Source: Paenibacillus sp.
Lineage (GTDB): Bacteria; Bacillota; Bacilli; Paenibacillales; YIM-B00363
Assembly (NCBI RefSeq): GCF_031177825.1
Contig: NZ_JAPSKE010000006.1
Coordinates: 1-64,000 of the forward strand
Reading direction: 5' to 3'
DNA: 64,000 nt
Part shown: one piece after another, positions 37,455-45,857 of the stretch
Layout of the letters: each line of letters starts with the position of its first letter
Numbering within the stretch: position 1 is the first letter of the stretch
Program-made: the position numbers and the translations under genes
Notes under the pieces: generated by a model
Seen by the model: the letters and a program-made list of their open reading frames with translations, nothing else
The model's database searches: none
Told to the model about the DNA's origin: nothing

Positions 37455-38680
37455 GCGGGCGTCGCGGCGACAGCGGCCGGCTCCCCGACGCAAGCGCGGC
37501 AGCGTCGAACGCGTACCACCGCGAAATTTGCGAGCTGACGGCGTTCCGCGAGGCGCTGCACGAGATGCGCAAGGCAGATCCGGAGCTGGCGCGAAGCATC
37601 AGGTTGGCGCTGCTGAAGACGAACGAGCCTTGCCGCGCCGCGTTGCAAGGCGGCGCCGCGACCGACGGCGAACGGATGGCGGCGCTCCTGCAAGAGCAAA
37701 TTCACATGAGCGCGCAAGCGAACAAGTACGGAGCGCTGAACGCCGAGCTCAGCCGCAAGACGAGCGAGCTGTGGAAATTCGCGGTGCATGCGCCGGAATT
37801 GTTCTTCGGCCGCCTATTCGCGCAGATGGACGAGTACTTCGAGACGAAGAAGCGCCGCCTCGCCGCCGAGCTCGAGCGGGAGTGGGAGTGGTACAGCAGC
37901 ATCGCCGACATGTCGCGCAAGGTCGGCGGCGCGGCGATCGGCGGCATTCAGTCGATTGCCGAAAGCCTCTCCGGCCGGAAGCTGGAGAGGCCGTCCGCGT
38001 TCGACGAGCGAACCGTCGTCGAGCGAATTCTCGAGAAGCACTTGTCGCCTGCGAAGGTAGGCGCGGACCTGACCCGCATGATGGAGAAGGCGGGGGAGGA
38101 GTACCGTAGCGCCTGGCAGAAGCACCTGCTGCAGCAGGTGCCGAACGTCCGGCGCATCTCGGGCCTGAGGCTCGCCGAGCATGCGAGCGCCGAGGTCGGG
38201 CCCATCGCGTTTCAAATGGGCCACGCCGAGCAGTCGCTCTTCGTCGGCATGACGTCCGCGGTTATCGGCACCGCCTGGCTCGCCGCCGGCTGGCACACGC
38301 TCGCCTATGCCATGATGAACGTATTCCCGCCATTGGCGGTGTTCACCGCCGTCGTCACTTTCGTCGCGGGGGCTGCGACTAAGGAGCAGGCCGTCAGGCA
38401 GCGAAAGAAGCAGCTCGACGAGGCGGTAAACTCGTATTACGCTTTCTTCCTGACGAAGCTGGATTTCCATCCGATCCCCGAGCTCGGCGGCGTTACGCTA
38501 CGGAAGCATATGATGCTCGCAGGGGAGAAGATCGTCGAACAAACCGTGAAGGAATGGGAGAAGCACCTGTTCGGCGCGCTCGCCGGGCATCATTACGAAG
38601 CGCTCCATGCCGCGTTCCAACGTCATTTGATGTACGTAGAGGAAGCGATCTATCGAATCAAGTCAAACCCAAACAGATAA
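37451..38680 (+). CDS. Uncharacterised helical membrane protein of the dynamin operon
   Basis: 409 residues, no recognised family. Mostly charged alpha-helix (QAEN/KERW-rich, likely coiled coil at about 75-160 and 200-265) around one hydrophobic hairpin (SLFVGMTSAVIGTAWLAAGWHTLAYAMMNVFPPLAVFTAVVTFVAGAA, about 272-318). This helical-bundle-with-hairpin layout is like the stalk and paddle of bacterial dynamins without a GTPase head (inference). The ATG at 37451 overlaps the previous TGA. The first dynamin gene begins 12 bp after the stop. Confidence 0.7.
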   Translation: MSGRRGDSGRLPDASAAASNAYHREICELTAFREALHEMRKADPELARSIRLALLKTNEPCRAALQGGAATDGERMAALLQEQIHMSAQANKYGALNAELSRKTSELWKFAVHAPELFFGRLFAQMDEYFETKKRRLAAELEREWEWYSSIADMSRKVGGAAIGGIQSIAESLSGRKLERPSAFDERTVVERILEKHLSPAKVGADLTRMMEKAGEEYRSAWQKHLLQQVPNVRRISGLRLAEHASAEVGPIAFQMGHAEQSLFVGMTSAVIGTAWLAAGWHTLAYAMMNVFPPLAVFTAVVTFVAGAATKEQAVRQRKKQLDEAVNSYYAFFLTKLDFHPIPELGGVTLRKHMMLAGEKIVEQTVKEWEKHLFGALAGHHYEALHAAFQRHLMYVEEAIYRIKSNPNR

Positions 38681-38692
38681 GGAGCAACCACG

Positions 38693-40351
38693 ATGGACTA
38701 CAGACAACGAATCTTAGCGCTGGCGGAGCAATTGGAAGCGATCGGAATTGAACACCAAGTTCCTCCGCACATCATCGAACAAAACAGAGCCGCCCGAAGC
38801 GAGATCGAGGAGTTCCGCATCTTGATCCCGCTCATCGGGACGTTCAATGCCGGCAAGAGTACATTGCTAAACACGTATCTCGGCCGCGACGTGCTGCCCA
38901 CCGACTTCCTGCCGGAAACCTCCATCGCTGCGGAGCTGCGGTATGGAGAGACCGAGGAGGTTGTCGCCTACAAGAAGGACGGAACCGCCGCGCGGTACTC
39001 GCTGGACGAGCTGAAGTCCATCTCCTCACGAACCTATTCGCATGTACAGGTGACTCTCCGCTCGGACGCTTTGAAGAGGCTCGACAACATCGTGCTCGTG
39101 GACATGCCGGGACTGGACTCCTCGCTCGAGGAGCATAATCAAGCGATCCTGTCCTATGTGCGCAAGGGCGTCTTCTATCTGATCCTCACCGAGGCGGAAT
39201 ACGGGCTGAAGGAGTCAGTGCTGGATTTCCTCAAAGAATTAAACATCTACGACATGGATTGCGCCGTCCTCATCTCCAAGACCGACCAGAAGCTACCGGA
39301 GGACATTCGGGCGATCGCACGGCAGGCGGCGGAGACGGCGTCGAACGTAACCGGATTCGAGGTGCAGGTTGGGCAAGTGTCCTCGAAGCGGGGCGACCTG
39401 GCCGACTTTACGAAGTTGCTCGCTTCACTCGAGCAACCGAGCATTCTCGTCGATCATCTGGAACCGAAAGCGATCGAGCTGGCCGAGCAGGTGAAGAATG
39501 ACCTTGAGTTGCGGCTGCGGCACTATCGGTTGGATCATAGCGAGATCGACGAGAAGATGAAACGGCTGGAGAAGAGCTTGACGCAGCTAGAGAAGGAGGT
39601 CGAGCTCGAGAGCGGGCGCGTATCCAAGCAGTTCGGCTCCTCCACCGTCGCCGAAATTCAAGAGGACATCCGCAACGCCATGCTCGATAACGTAGAAACG
39701 CTCGCGCGAGCGGCGAAGGGCGGCCCCGAGCCGTTCAAGCGGCTGCTCAATCAGACGCTGCGTCCGGTGCTGGTTCATGCGGTGGAGAGCCGCGTGACGG
39801 ACATCTTAAGTTCAAGCTATCGGCACATCTCCGCGAGACAAGCCCAGATCGCCGACGAGCTGGATTTAAATACGATCGATCCGAGCACAGCCGAAACCAG
39901 CTTGTTGGAAAAGGTGACCGACACTTTATCCTCCCCGGCTTTCCGGACGTTGATCGGGGGCATGGCGATCCTTACGGCGGTCGTAGCGCCTTGGCTCGAG
40001 TTGCTTCTGTTCTTCGCCCCGGACATTATTAAGTTGTTCCTGAATACCGAGAAGCGCCTGCAACAGACGATCGAAACTCAAGTTATCCCGGAGGTGCTCG
40101 AGAGGCTCCACCCGAACATCGTGCGGGCGCTCGAGGACGTGAACGCACAGTTCAGGCAACAACTGGGCGAGTCGCTGCATGCGCGTCAGCAGGACATCAT
40201 CGCGTCGCTGGAGCAGGCGAAGCAGGACAAGATCCTTGCGGAAGAGGAAGAGGATCAATATGTGTTCCGCTTGGAGCAAGCGATCGGCGCCGTGAACGAG
40301 GTGCTCGCGGCCATCCGGAAGGAGCGGAACTCGCTTGTCGCTGTGGGATAA
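38693..40351 (+). CDS. Dynamin-like GTPase 1
   Basis: 552 residues. The GTPase head has G1 GTFNAGKST (49-57), a threonine-containing switch (LPETSIAAEL), G3 DMPG (137-140) and G4 SKTD (195-198). A long helical stalk follows, with a hydrophobic hairpin near 412-445 (FRTLIGGMAILTAVVAPWLELLLFFAPDIIKLFL) as in membrane-inserting bacterial dynamins. SD AAGGAG is at 38680-38685. Bacterial dynamins tubulate or fuse membranes, and several (LeoABC/Eleos, DynA) protect against phage. Gene 4 of the operon. Confidence 0.85.
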   Translation: MDYRQRILALAEQLEAIGIEHQVPPHIIEQNRAARSEIEEFRILIPLIGTFNAGKSTLLNTYLGRDVLPTDFLPETSIAAELRYGETEEVVAYKKDGTAARYSLDELKSISSRTYSHVQVTLRSDALKRLDNIVLVDMPGLDSSLEEHNQAILSYVRKGVFYLILTEAEYGLKESVLDFLKELNIYDMDCAVLISKTDQKLPEDIRAIARQAAETASNVTGFEVQVGQVSSKRGDLADFTKLLASLEQPSILVDHLEPKAIELAEQVKNDLELRLRHYRLDHSEIDEKMKRLEKSLTQLEKEVELESGRVSKQFGSSTVAEIQEDIRNAMLDNVETLARAAKGGPEPFKRLLNQTLRPVLVHAVESRVTDILSSSYRHISARQAQIADELDLNTIDPSTAETSLLEKVTDTLSSPAFRTLIGGMAILTAVVAPWLELLLFFAPDIIKLFLNTEKRLQQTIETQVIPEVLERLHPNIVRALEDVNAQFRQQLGESLHARQQDIIASLEQAKQDKILAEEEEDQYVFRLEQAIGAVNEVLAAIRKERNSLVAVG

Positions 40352-42272
40352 AGTTCGGGAGCTGGCGCTTGACGATTTCGACCCGCGTAACCGCTATATT
40401 GCCGACCGGGAGTTGGGCATTCTGCTGATGGCGCGCCTCGTTCGCGGGGGGGAGAAACCTACGGAGCTGGACCAAGCGCTTGCGCAGCTGGAGGACTTGC
40501 TGACGCGTCAATATCCGGAGGACTTCGGCGGCTTCCAGGTGCCGAACGATGCGTCGTTGTACGCGGAGGTGCAGCGATTCCTGGCGAGGCTGAAGCAGGC
40601 TGCAGCCATTCCGGAACTCGCGGGAAGACAGGTCGTCGCGATCGGCGGAGGATTCAGCGCAGGCAAGTCGCACCTGATTAATTCGATCATCGGCACTGAG
40701 GTGCTACCGGTGGACACGACGCCGACCACCTCGACGGCCACGTATGTCGTAAGCGGGAAGCCAACGATGTATAAGGCGAGGAACATTTTCAACCGGAACG
40801 TGTTGCTTGACGAGGCGGCGATTCAGGCGGTGACGCATGCCTTCACGGAGCAGTACCGGCTGAATCTGTCGCCATTGTTGCGTCATATGCTTATTCAAGT
40901 GGAGGGAAGAGGAAAGGGCTACCCCTTCGCGATTCTCGATACGCCGGGATATTCCAGGTCCGACGCTCAGAAGCGGACCGAAGAGCGGGACGAGACAATC
41001 GCCCGGCTTGCGCTGACGCAGGCGGATCAAATCATCTGGGTCATCGATATTGAACGCGGCGTCATTCCTCAGGACGATCTCCGGTTTATCCGCAGCTTGG
41101 GGTGGACGAAGGACATCTTCTTCGTGCTGAACAAGGCGGACGCGAAGACGGAGGAGCAGATCAAGCAGGTGCTCAAAACGGTGAAGGATACGTTGAAGGA
41201 GAACGCCATTCCCTTCAGCGGGGTGGCCGCCTATTCCAGCAAGAAGCAAATCGACTATGCGCCGGATAAGTTGACGACCTTCTTGAAGAGGCTTGCCAAG
41301 GAGAAGAAGCAGCCGGTCCATTGGCTGGGCGACTTCGAGGCGATCGTCGAGCGATACAAGCAATATGCGGAGCAAGCGGTGGAGCAGAATCGTACGCAGC
41401 TGAAGAAGCTGAACGAGGAGGCGATCTTTGCCGCGTCGGAGAAAGAGAAGAAGCTGCTGAGCGCGTTAATTCAGGAGAAGCGGCAGCACATCAACGGCAG
41501 CGCCGAGAAGCTGAGGCGGTATGAGTCGGTACTGCAGCCTTATCGGCTCAAGATTGTACAAATCGAGAAGCTGCTCATTGCGCCGTCGGACCCGGGAGGA
41601 GACGTGCTCGAAGAGCTGCAGACGGCCTGGGAGAAGCTGCTGCACGAGCTCTTAGATCGGAAGCCGCTCGCCGAGCTGACGGCGGAGGCGGAGCGGCTGG
41701 CGCTGCGGTTCGAGCTTGCCGAGCTGCCGGCTGCGCCGCAATTTCAGGGGCCGATCTATAACCGGCTGGAAGAGTTGTTCTCGCGCACGAAGTCGGCGGC
41801 GAACGCCTTCGAGCATAACCGCCCACTGATCGAAGAGCTGCTCCATCTTCGGCACATCGAGCTCGCCGATCGGGAGCTGCACCGCATGTGGACGCGGCGC
41901 TGCGAAGCGATGGCGGAGGGTCTGAAGCAGGCGGCTCGGAAGCTTCTGCATCGCTTCGTGTCCGAGCTGGCGGCGGAGCTTCCCGCGAACAACGCGCGCG
42001 CGGCGATCCGGGACCGGCTGTATGCTTCTTTGCGCGAGTTATCGGACGGGCTTGCCGACACCCTGCAGGCACATCCGACGGAGGAGGCGCGCTTCCCGCT
42101 TCCCGAGCGACTCAGCGGCGCCTTGATTCCGGAAGCGGCTCTTCCCGCGGCCGAGGAGCTGCTGCGTTCCGAACTTGTACGATACGGCACCGGCATCGCG
42201 GCATCGCTCGATGCCTCTTACCGTCAATGTCTACTCACCTATTTGAAGGAGTCCGATTCCCGTTATGACTAA
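40335..42272 (+). CDS. Dynamin-like GTPase 2
   Basis: 645 residues. An N-terminal helical domain (~95 residues) precedes the GTPase head: G1 GGFSAGKSH (105-113, His in place of the usual Ser/Thr after KS), a Thr-rich switch (VDTTPTTSTAT), G3 DTPG (202-205) and G4 NKAD (266-269). A coiled-coil stalk follows. No strong hydrophobic paddle is seen, unlike GTPase 1. The TTG start follows GGAGCGG and overlaps the preceding gene by 17 bp, a sign of tight translational coupling. Confidence 0.82.
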   Translation: MSLWDKVRELALDDFDPRNRYIADRELGILLMARLVRGGEKPTELDQALAQLEDLLTRQYPEDFGGFQVPNDASLYAEVQRFLARLKQAAAIPELAGRQVVAIGGGFSAGKSHLINSIIGTEVLPVDTTPTTSTATYVVSGKPTMYKARNIFNRNVLLDEAAIQAVTHAFTEQYRLNLSPLLRHMLIQVEGRGKGYPFAILDTPGYSRSDAQKRTEERDETIARLALTQADQIIWVIDIERGVIPQDDLRFIRSLGWTKDIFFVLNKADAKTEEQIKQVLKTVKDTLKENAIPFSGVAAYSSKKQIDYAPDKLTTFLKRLAKEKKQPVHWLGDFEAIVERYKQYAEQAVEQNRTQLKKLNEEAIFAASEKEKKLLSALIQEKRQHINGSAEKLRRYESVLQPYRLKIVQIEKLLIAPSDPGGDVLEELQTAWEKLLHELLDRKPLAELTAEAERLALRFELAELPAAPQFQGPIYNRLEELFSRTKSAANAFEHNRPLIEELLHLRHIELADRELHRMWTRRCEAMAEGLKQAARKLLHRFVSELAAELPANNARAAIRDRLYASLRELSDGLADTLQAHPTEEARFPLPERLSGALIPEAALPAAEELLRSELVRYGTGIAASLDASYRQCLLTYLKESDSRYD

Positions 42273-44511
42273 GAAGGGCGAGAACACCGTCGAAGAATAC
42301 ATCCGGCGTTTCGGGGAGATCGTCGAGAAATACGAGGAGCATCGGGAGACGCTCGGGGAGCAACATCTGCATGCGATCACCGACTTCCTAAAGATGTTCA
42401 AGCAAGACGCTTCCTATATTTTGGAGGACAACCGCAAGCTGAAGATCGGCGTCGTCGGGCAAGTAAAGGCGGGCAAGTCGACCTTCTTGAACGCCTTGCT
42501 ATTCGACGGACACGAGCTGCTGCCGAAGGCGGCCACGCCGATGACGGCCGCGTTAACTGTGCTGACCTATGGAGAGAAGCCGAGAGCTGAGGTCGAATTT
42601 TTCACCAAGGAAGAGTGGAGCGTGCTGCATGACAAGGCGCTGCGCTATCAGGAATTGTTGAACCGAGCGAGGCGGAGCAAAGACGATAAGTCGTCCGTGG
42701 AGAAAGTGGTTGAAAAGTCGAGACGCCTCCTGAGAGGGTCCCAGAAGACGAAGGAGCGCCCGCTGACCGAGCAAGACCTTATGAATATGGTGAAGGCGCC
42801 CGACGATCTGAAGGCGGCGTATATATCGGTCGCCATGGCGCAGGAGAGCAAGCTCCCGATCGAAGATTATTTGGGACGCACCGAGGAATTGGAGGGGTTC
42901 GCGGATACCGAGCGGCTGGTCGGCAAGCTGCAGCATTATGTCGGAGCGAACGGAAAATTTACGCCGATCGTGAAGTCCACGGTGTTGCACATTCCCGAAG
43001 AGATGCTTCGGGACATGGACATCGTCGATACGCCTGGCGTGAACGATCCGATTCTTTCGAGGGGACAGCGGACGAGAGAATACCTCGGCAAGTGCGACGT
43101 AGTCTTCCTGCTCAGCTATTCGTCTCAGTTCATGGATTCGGTAGACGTCGAGTTGTTCACGCAGAACATCCCGGATAAGGGAATCGTCAACGTCGTCCTG
43201 ATCGGCAGCAAGCTGGACACCGTTCTTCTCGGAGAGGGTCATCGGTATCCATCGCTCGTTCACGCGTTGAAGTACATTACGGATAAGCTGGAGCGACAAG
43301 CCGAAGCCACCGTGCATCCCATCATCCGAATGTACCCGGATAACAGCGTGATCCAGAGCTTAAAGAACAGTCTCCCGCCTGTATTTACTTCGTCTATGGC
43401 GTATCAGATCGGCAAGCGCATGGGGGAGCTGTCGACCGAGGAGAAGCATCTGTTCGACAATCTGCGAGACACGTTCCGTAAGGACACACTTACGCCGGAG
43501 TTGATGCTCGAGCTTTCCAACATCGAGGCCATTCGCAAAGTCCAGTTGCCGAAGGTACGAGCGGAGAAAGACCAGATCCTTCAAAGCCGATTCGAAAACC
43601 TGCTTTCCCAGCAGGAAGGCGCATTTTCCAAGCTGTTACTGACGATTATTTCGGAGATTGAAAAGGATCTGATGACCATCCGGGAATCCTCTGGCGAGGA
43701 TATCGAGCGAACGTATAAGACGGTTATCGCCGTCATGGAGCGTTCCCGGAAAAAGATCGACTTGGTGTTCGACAACTTCGTCACCGACATGAAGAAGCAC
43801 TTCAGCAGCCTGCAGACGGACTTCAAATATGCCGTACAAAACTATCGCCGCTTCGACGAACAGAAGGAGTCGAAACGCGAGCTCGTCCGCACGGAACGTT
43901 ACGGCTTCTTGTGGCTGAAGAAACGGGACATCTACGAAACTAAGAACTATACCTACGCGAATGTGCATCAGACGATCGACCAGCTGGCCGATCTCGCTAT
44001 CGAGCTGGAGCGGGAGTTGAAAGCCGCTTATGCCGAAATGATGAATATGGAAGGGCTCAAGGTCGCTCTTAAGCAAGCGATCCTCGGGATTCACGACCTG
44101 TCGGACGAGAACTTCGACTTCGAGGATGTCATTACGCCCGTGAACAAAACCATCAATAAAATCTCCTTGCCCACCTTCGACCTCGACAGCGGCATCTACC
44201 GGAAACGGGTCACGGACGCCTTCGGCATGGGGAAGGTCGAGGGCGGGAACGTCGGTAAACTGAAGGAGTTGTTCTACGCGCAAACCGATGAAATCTTGAA
44301 GGACACTTCCGAGAAAATGAACGTCAAGCTCCACGAAGTCGAGACGGCGCTCGAGAGCATCAGCCGGGAATTTATCGACGAGGTGCTCGCGGAGTCCAAG
44401 TCCAAACGGGAAAAGCTGATGAAGGGCATCAAGGATCGCGACGAGCATATTCGCAAGCATGAGCAGCTTATTGGCTGGTTGAAGGCGGACGTCGGTCAAT
44501 TACAAAGGTAG
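42265..44511 (+). CDS. Dynamin-like GTPase 3
   Basis: 748 residues, the largest of the three. G1 GQVKAGKST (65-73), switch threonine in AATPMTAALTVL, G3 DTPG (255-258) and G4 SKLD (315-318). An extra ~100-residue insert rich in charge separates G1 from G3. The stalk is helical with no obvious membrane hairpin. It overlaps the previous gene by eight bases and ends the operon. The different G1/G4 sequences and sizes of the three GTPases argue for a hetero-oligomer, not recent duplicates. Confidence 0.85.
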   Translation: MTKKGENTVEEYIRRFGEIVEKYEEHRETLGEQHLHAITDFLKMFKQDASYILEDNRKLKIGVVGQVKAGKSTFLNALLFDGHELLPKAATPMTAALTVLTYGEKPRAEVEFFTKEEWSVLHDKALRYQELLNRARRSKDDKSSVEKVVEKSRRLLRGSQKTKERPLTEQDLMNMVKAPDDLKAAYISVAMAQESKLPIEDYLGRTEELEGFADTERLVGKLQHYVGANGKFTPIVKSTVLHIPEEMLRDMDIVDTPGVNDPILSRGQRTREYLGKCDVVFLLSYSSQFMDSVDVELFTQNIPDKGIVNVVLIGSKLDTVLLGEGHRYPSLVHALKYITDKLERQAEATVHPIIRMYPDNSVIQSLKNSLPPVFTSSMAYQIGKRMGELSTEEKHLFDNLRDTFRKDTLTPELMLELSNIEAIRKVQLPKVRAEKDQILQSRFENLLSQQEGAFSKLLLTIISEIEKDLMTIRESSGEDIERTYKTVIAVMERSRKKIDLVFDNFVTDMKKHFSSLQTDFKYAVQNYRRFDEQKESKRELVRTERYGFLWLKKRDIYETKNYTYANVHQTIDQLADLAIELERELKAAYAEMMNMEGLKVALKQAILGIHDLSDENFDFEDVITPVNKTINKISLPTFDLDSGIYRKRVTDAFGMGKVEGGNVGKLKELFYAQTDEILKDTSEKMNVKLHEVETALESISREFIDEVLAESKSKREKLMKGIKDRDEHIRKHEQLIGWLKADVGQLQR

Positions 44512-44537
44512 TTGCTTGCCCCGTCAGGCTCCCCTAA

Positions 44538-44834
44538 GCGTGAGCAGGAAAAGTTTCGGCGAGACGTCGCCGGATAAAGTCGGGCGTCGTCCGCGACGAT
44601 CGAGCGGATCGCGAAGGCGATTCGCGAGGCGGAGAAGCAGCCCGGCATCATTAATGTGGCTGAGCGGAATACGGCGTGCGGCTGACGTCCCGCGACGGTT
44701 CGACGGAGGCGTACTATCTGCGGCTGGATGCGCGGTTTGAGCATGCGACGATCATGGATGCGGAGGAGACGCACTGCATCTACCAGGTGTCAGCGGAATC
44801 GACTGCGGATTTGCTTGAGATTATAGGGGAGTGA
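44538..44834 (+). pseudogene. Decayed second copy of the small lipoprotein
   Basis: Corresponds to the mature domain of the lipoprotein at 33730-34167. The segment TIERIAKAIREAEKQPGIINVAE is intact (44596-44665), then a one-base loss shifts the frame; the end ...STADLLEIIGE-stop is again readable at 44800-44834. The signal peptide and start are missing. It begins 27 bp after the last dynamin gene. Confidence 0.75.
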
Positions 44835-44943
44835 CGTGGAGGGCTTGCCGGGAGGCAGGTCCTTTTTTCATATTATGGGGATTAGCCGTCGGCGGGGTGT
44901 GCGCGGTGTCTTTCTAAGGTGATTTCCCTAGCTCAGGCGGGTG
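44588..44943 (+). repeat. Direct repeat copy B flanking the dynamin operon
   Basis: Counterpart of 33922-34276: lipoprotein 3' part, terminator hairpin (about 44841-44872) and dispersed motif copy 3 (44907-44943). The two copies enclose the whole six-gene operon in the same orientation. Confidence 0.8.
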
Positions 44944-45010
44944 ATTTAGTAGATTTCAATTAGGTAACGGGCGTTCTAGGTAGAGAGACGGGGAAGGAGA
45001 GAGGATACGC

Positions 45011-45347
45011 GTGAAGGTGAAGTTGCAGGAATTGACGATGGAAGGGGAATACAATTCGAGGATGGTTGCAGCTTCGTGGATCGACGTACGGGCCAGGTCG
45101 TGACCGTCCTGGGCGACGAGCTTCGGATTGCGTTCGTTGTTTATGTGAATTGTGAATTCTACGAGGAGATTCCTGACCGGGAAAAGTTCGATGAATACGA
45201 GATGATGGCGGATTTCACCTACTCCCGGGAAAATCGAAGGTAGGGGAACCGTTGGCGGCAGCCATTCAAGGCAGGGAGCGTTCCGCAGGTTTTAAGGTTA
45301 CGGCGATCGAATGGTGCCGCTACAACGGTTTTGAGAACGAGGAGTAG
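45011..45347 (+). pseudogene. UPF0158-family protein, frameshifted relic
   Basis: GTG 45011 with upstream GGAGAG starts MKVKLQELTMEGE in one frame. The sequence continues in a second frame as FEDGCSFVDRRTGQVVTVLGDELRIAFVVYVN...REKFDEYEMMADF to a stop at 45241, and in others as AIQGRE and KVTAIEWCRYNGFENEE-stop (45345-45347). Joined, these follow the order of UPF0158 proteins (KVKLQDLIE..., KTGEV..., EYEIMEEF, AIEWCEENG). At least three frame changes show it is dead. Confidence 0.65.
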
Positions 45348-45362
45348 TTCACAGTCGCGCGT

Positions 45363-45686
45363 TTAGCCGCGTTTTCGGATGAGGGCGATGACGGCGAGGG
45401 CGGCGAGAAGCAGGAACGAAATCCAACTGGACATGCGGAACGCATTGCCGAACCGGTAGGTCGACCAATTCGAGTCGCCGAAAATCCAGAGCAAGTACGA
45501 GCTCGTTAATCCGATGCCTTCCGTGCTCTCCGCCATGCTGCCGACATAATTGAGACCCAGGTGCAGAGTGACGAACAGGGAGAGCAGCGAGATGACTAGC
45601 AGGGAGCGGAACAGATCCGCCCGAAGCCATCGGGCGATGAGCAGATATGCGATGGCTAATAGAGTCGCGATAACCAAGAACGTCAT
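45363..45686 (-). CDS. Small integral membrane protein, three to four spans
   Basis: 107 residues, not recognised as a named family. Spans at about 2-20 (FLVIATLLAIAYLLIARWL), 27-47 (SLLVISLLSLFVTLHLGLNYV) and 84-103 (SSWISFLLLAALAVIALI). It contains a conserved-looking outer segment GLTSSYLLWIFGDSNWSTYRFG. A frameshifted paralogue lies at 53820-54144, and the two share their promoter sequence as well. Likely a real gene because the paralogue preserves the same protein pattern; function unknown. Confidence 0.7.
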   Translation of the reverse strand: MTFLVIATLLAIAYLLIARWLRADLFRSLLVISLLSLFVTLHLGLNYVGSMAESTEGIGLTSSYLLWIFGDSNWSTYRFGNAFRMSSWISFLLLAALAVIALIRKRG

Positions 45687-45722
45687 GATCCACCTCCACG
45701 GGTTAATGGGGTTTTGGAAATG

Positions 45723-45751
45723 ATTGTCTCAAACCCTTGGGTGACGGTCAA
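45723..45751 (-). promoter_or_regulatory. Predicted sigma-A-type promoter of the small membrane protein
   Basis: On the minus strand: TTGACC, 17 bases, GACAAT. The same arrangement (TTGACG, 17 bases, GACAAT, with the spacer end GGGTTTGA kept) precedes the paralogue at 54179-54207. This conservation is the main support. Confidence 0.55.
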
Positions 45752-45857
45752 CCATTTACGTTAGGAAGATATGGGGTGGTAAAGCGGGGATAGCGCACCG
45801 AATGCGCTATTAATGAAGCCGCACTTCACTAATAGCGCACTCGGTTCGCTAGTGCGA

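Noticed and set aside
33922-44943. Direct repeats around the dynamin operon considered as transposon target duplications
   Set aside because: They are hundreds of bases long, contain part of a gene and have diverged by about 10%; target duplications are short and identical when recent.
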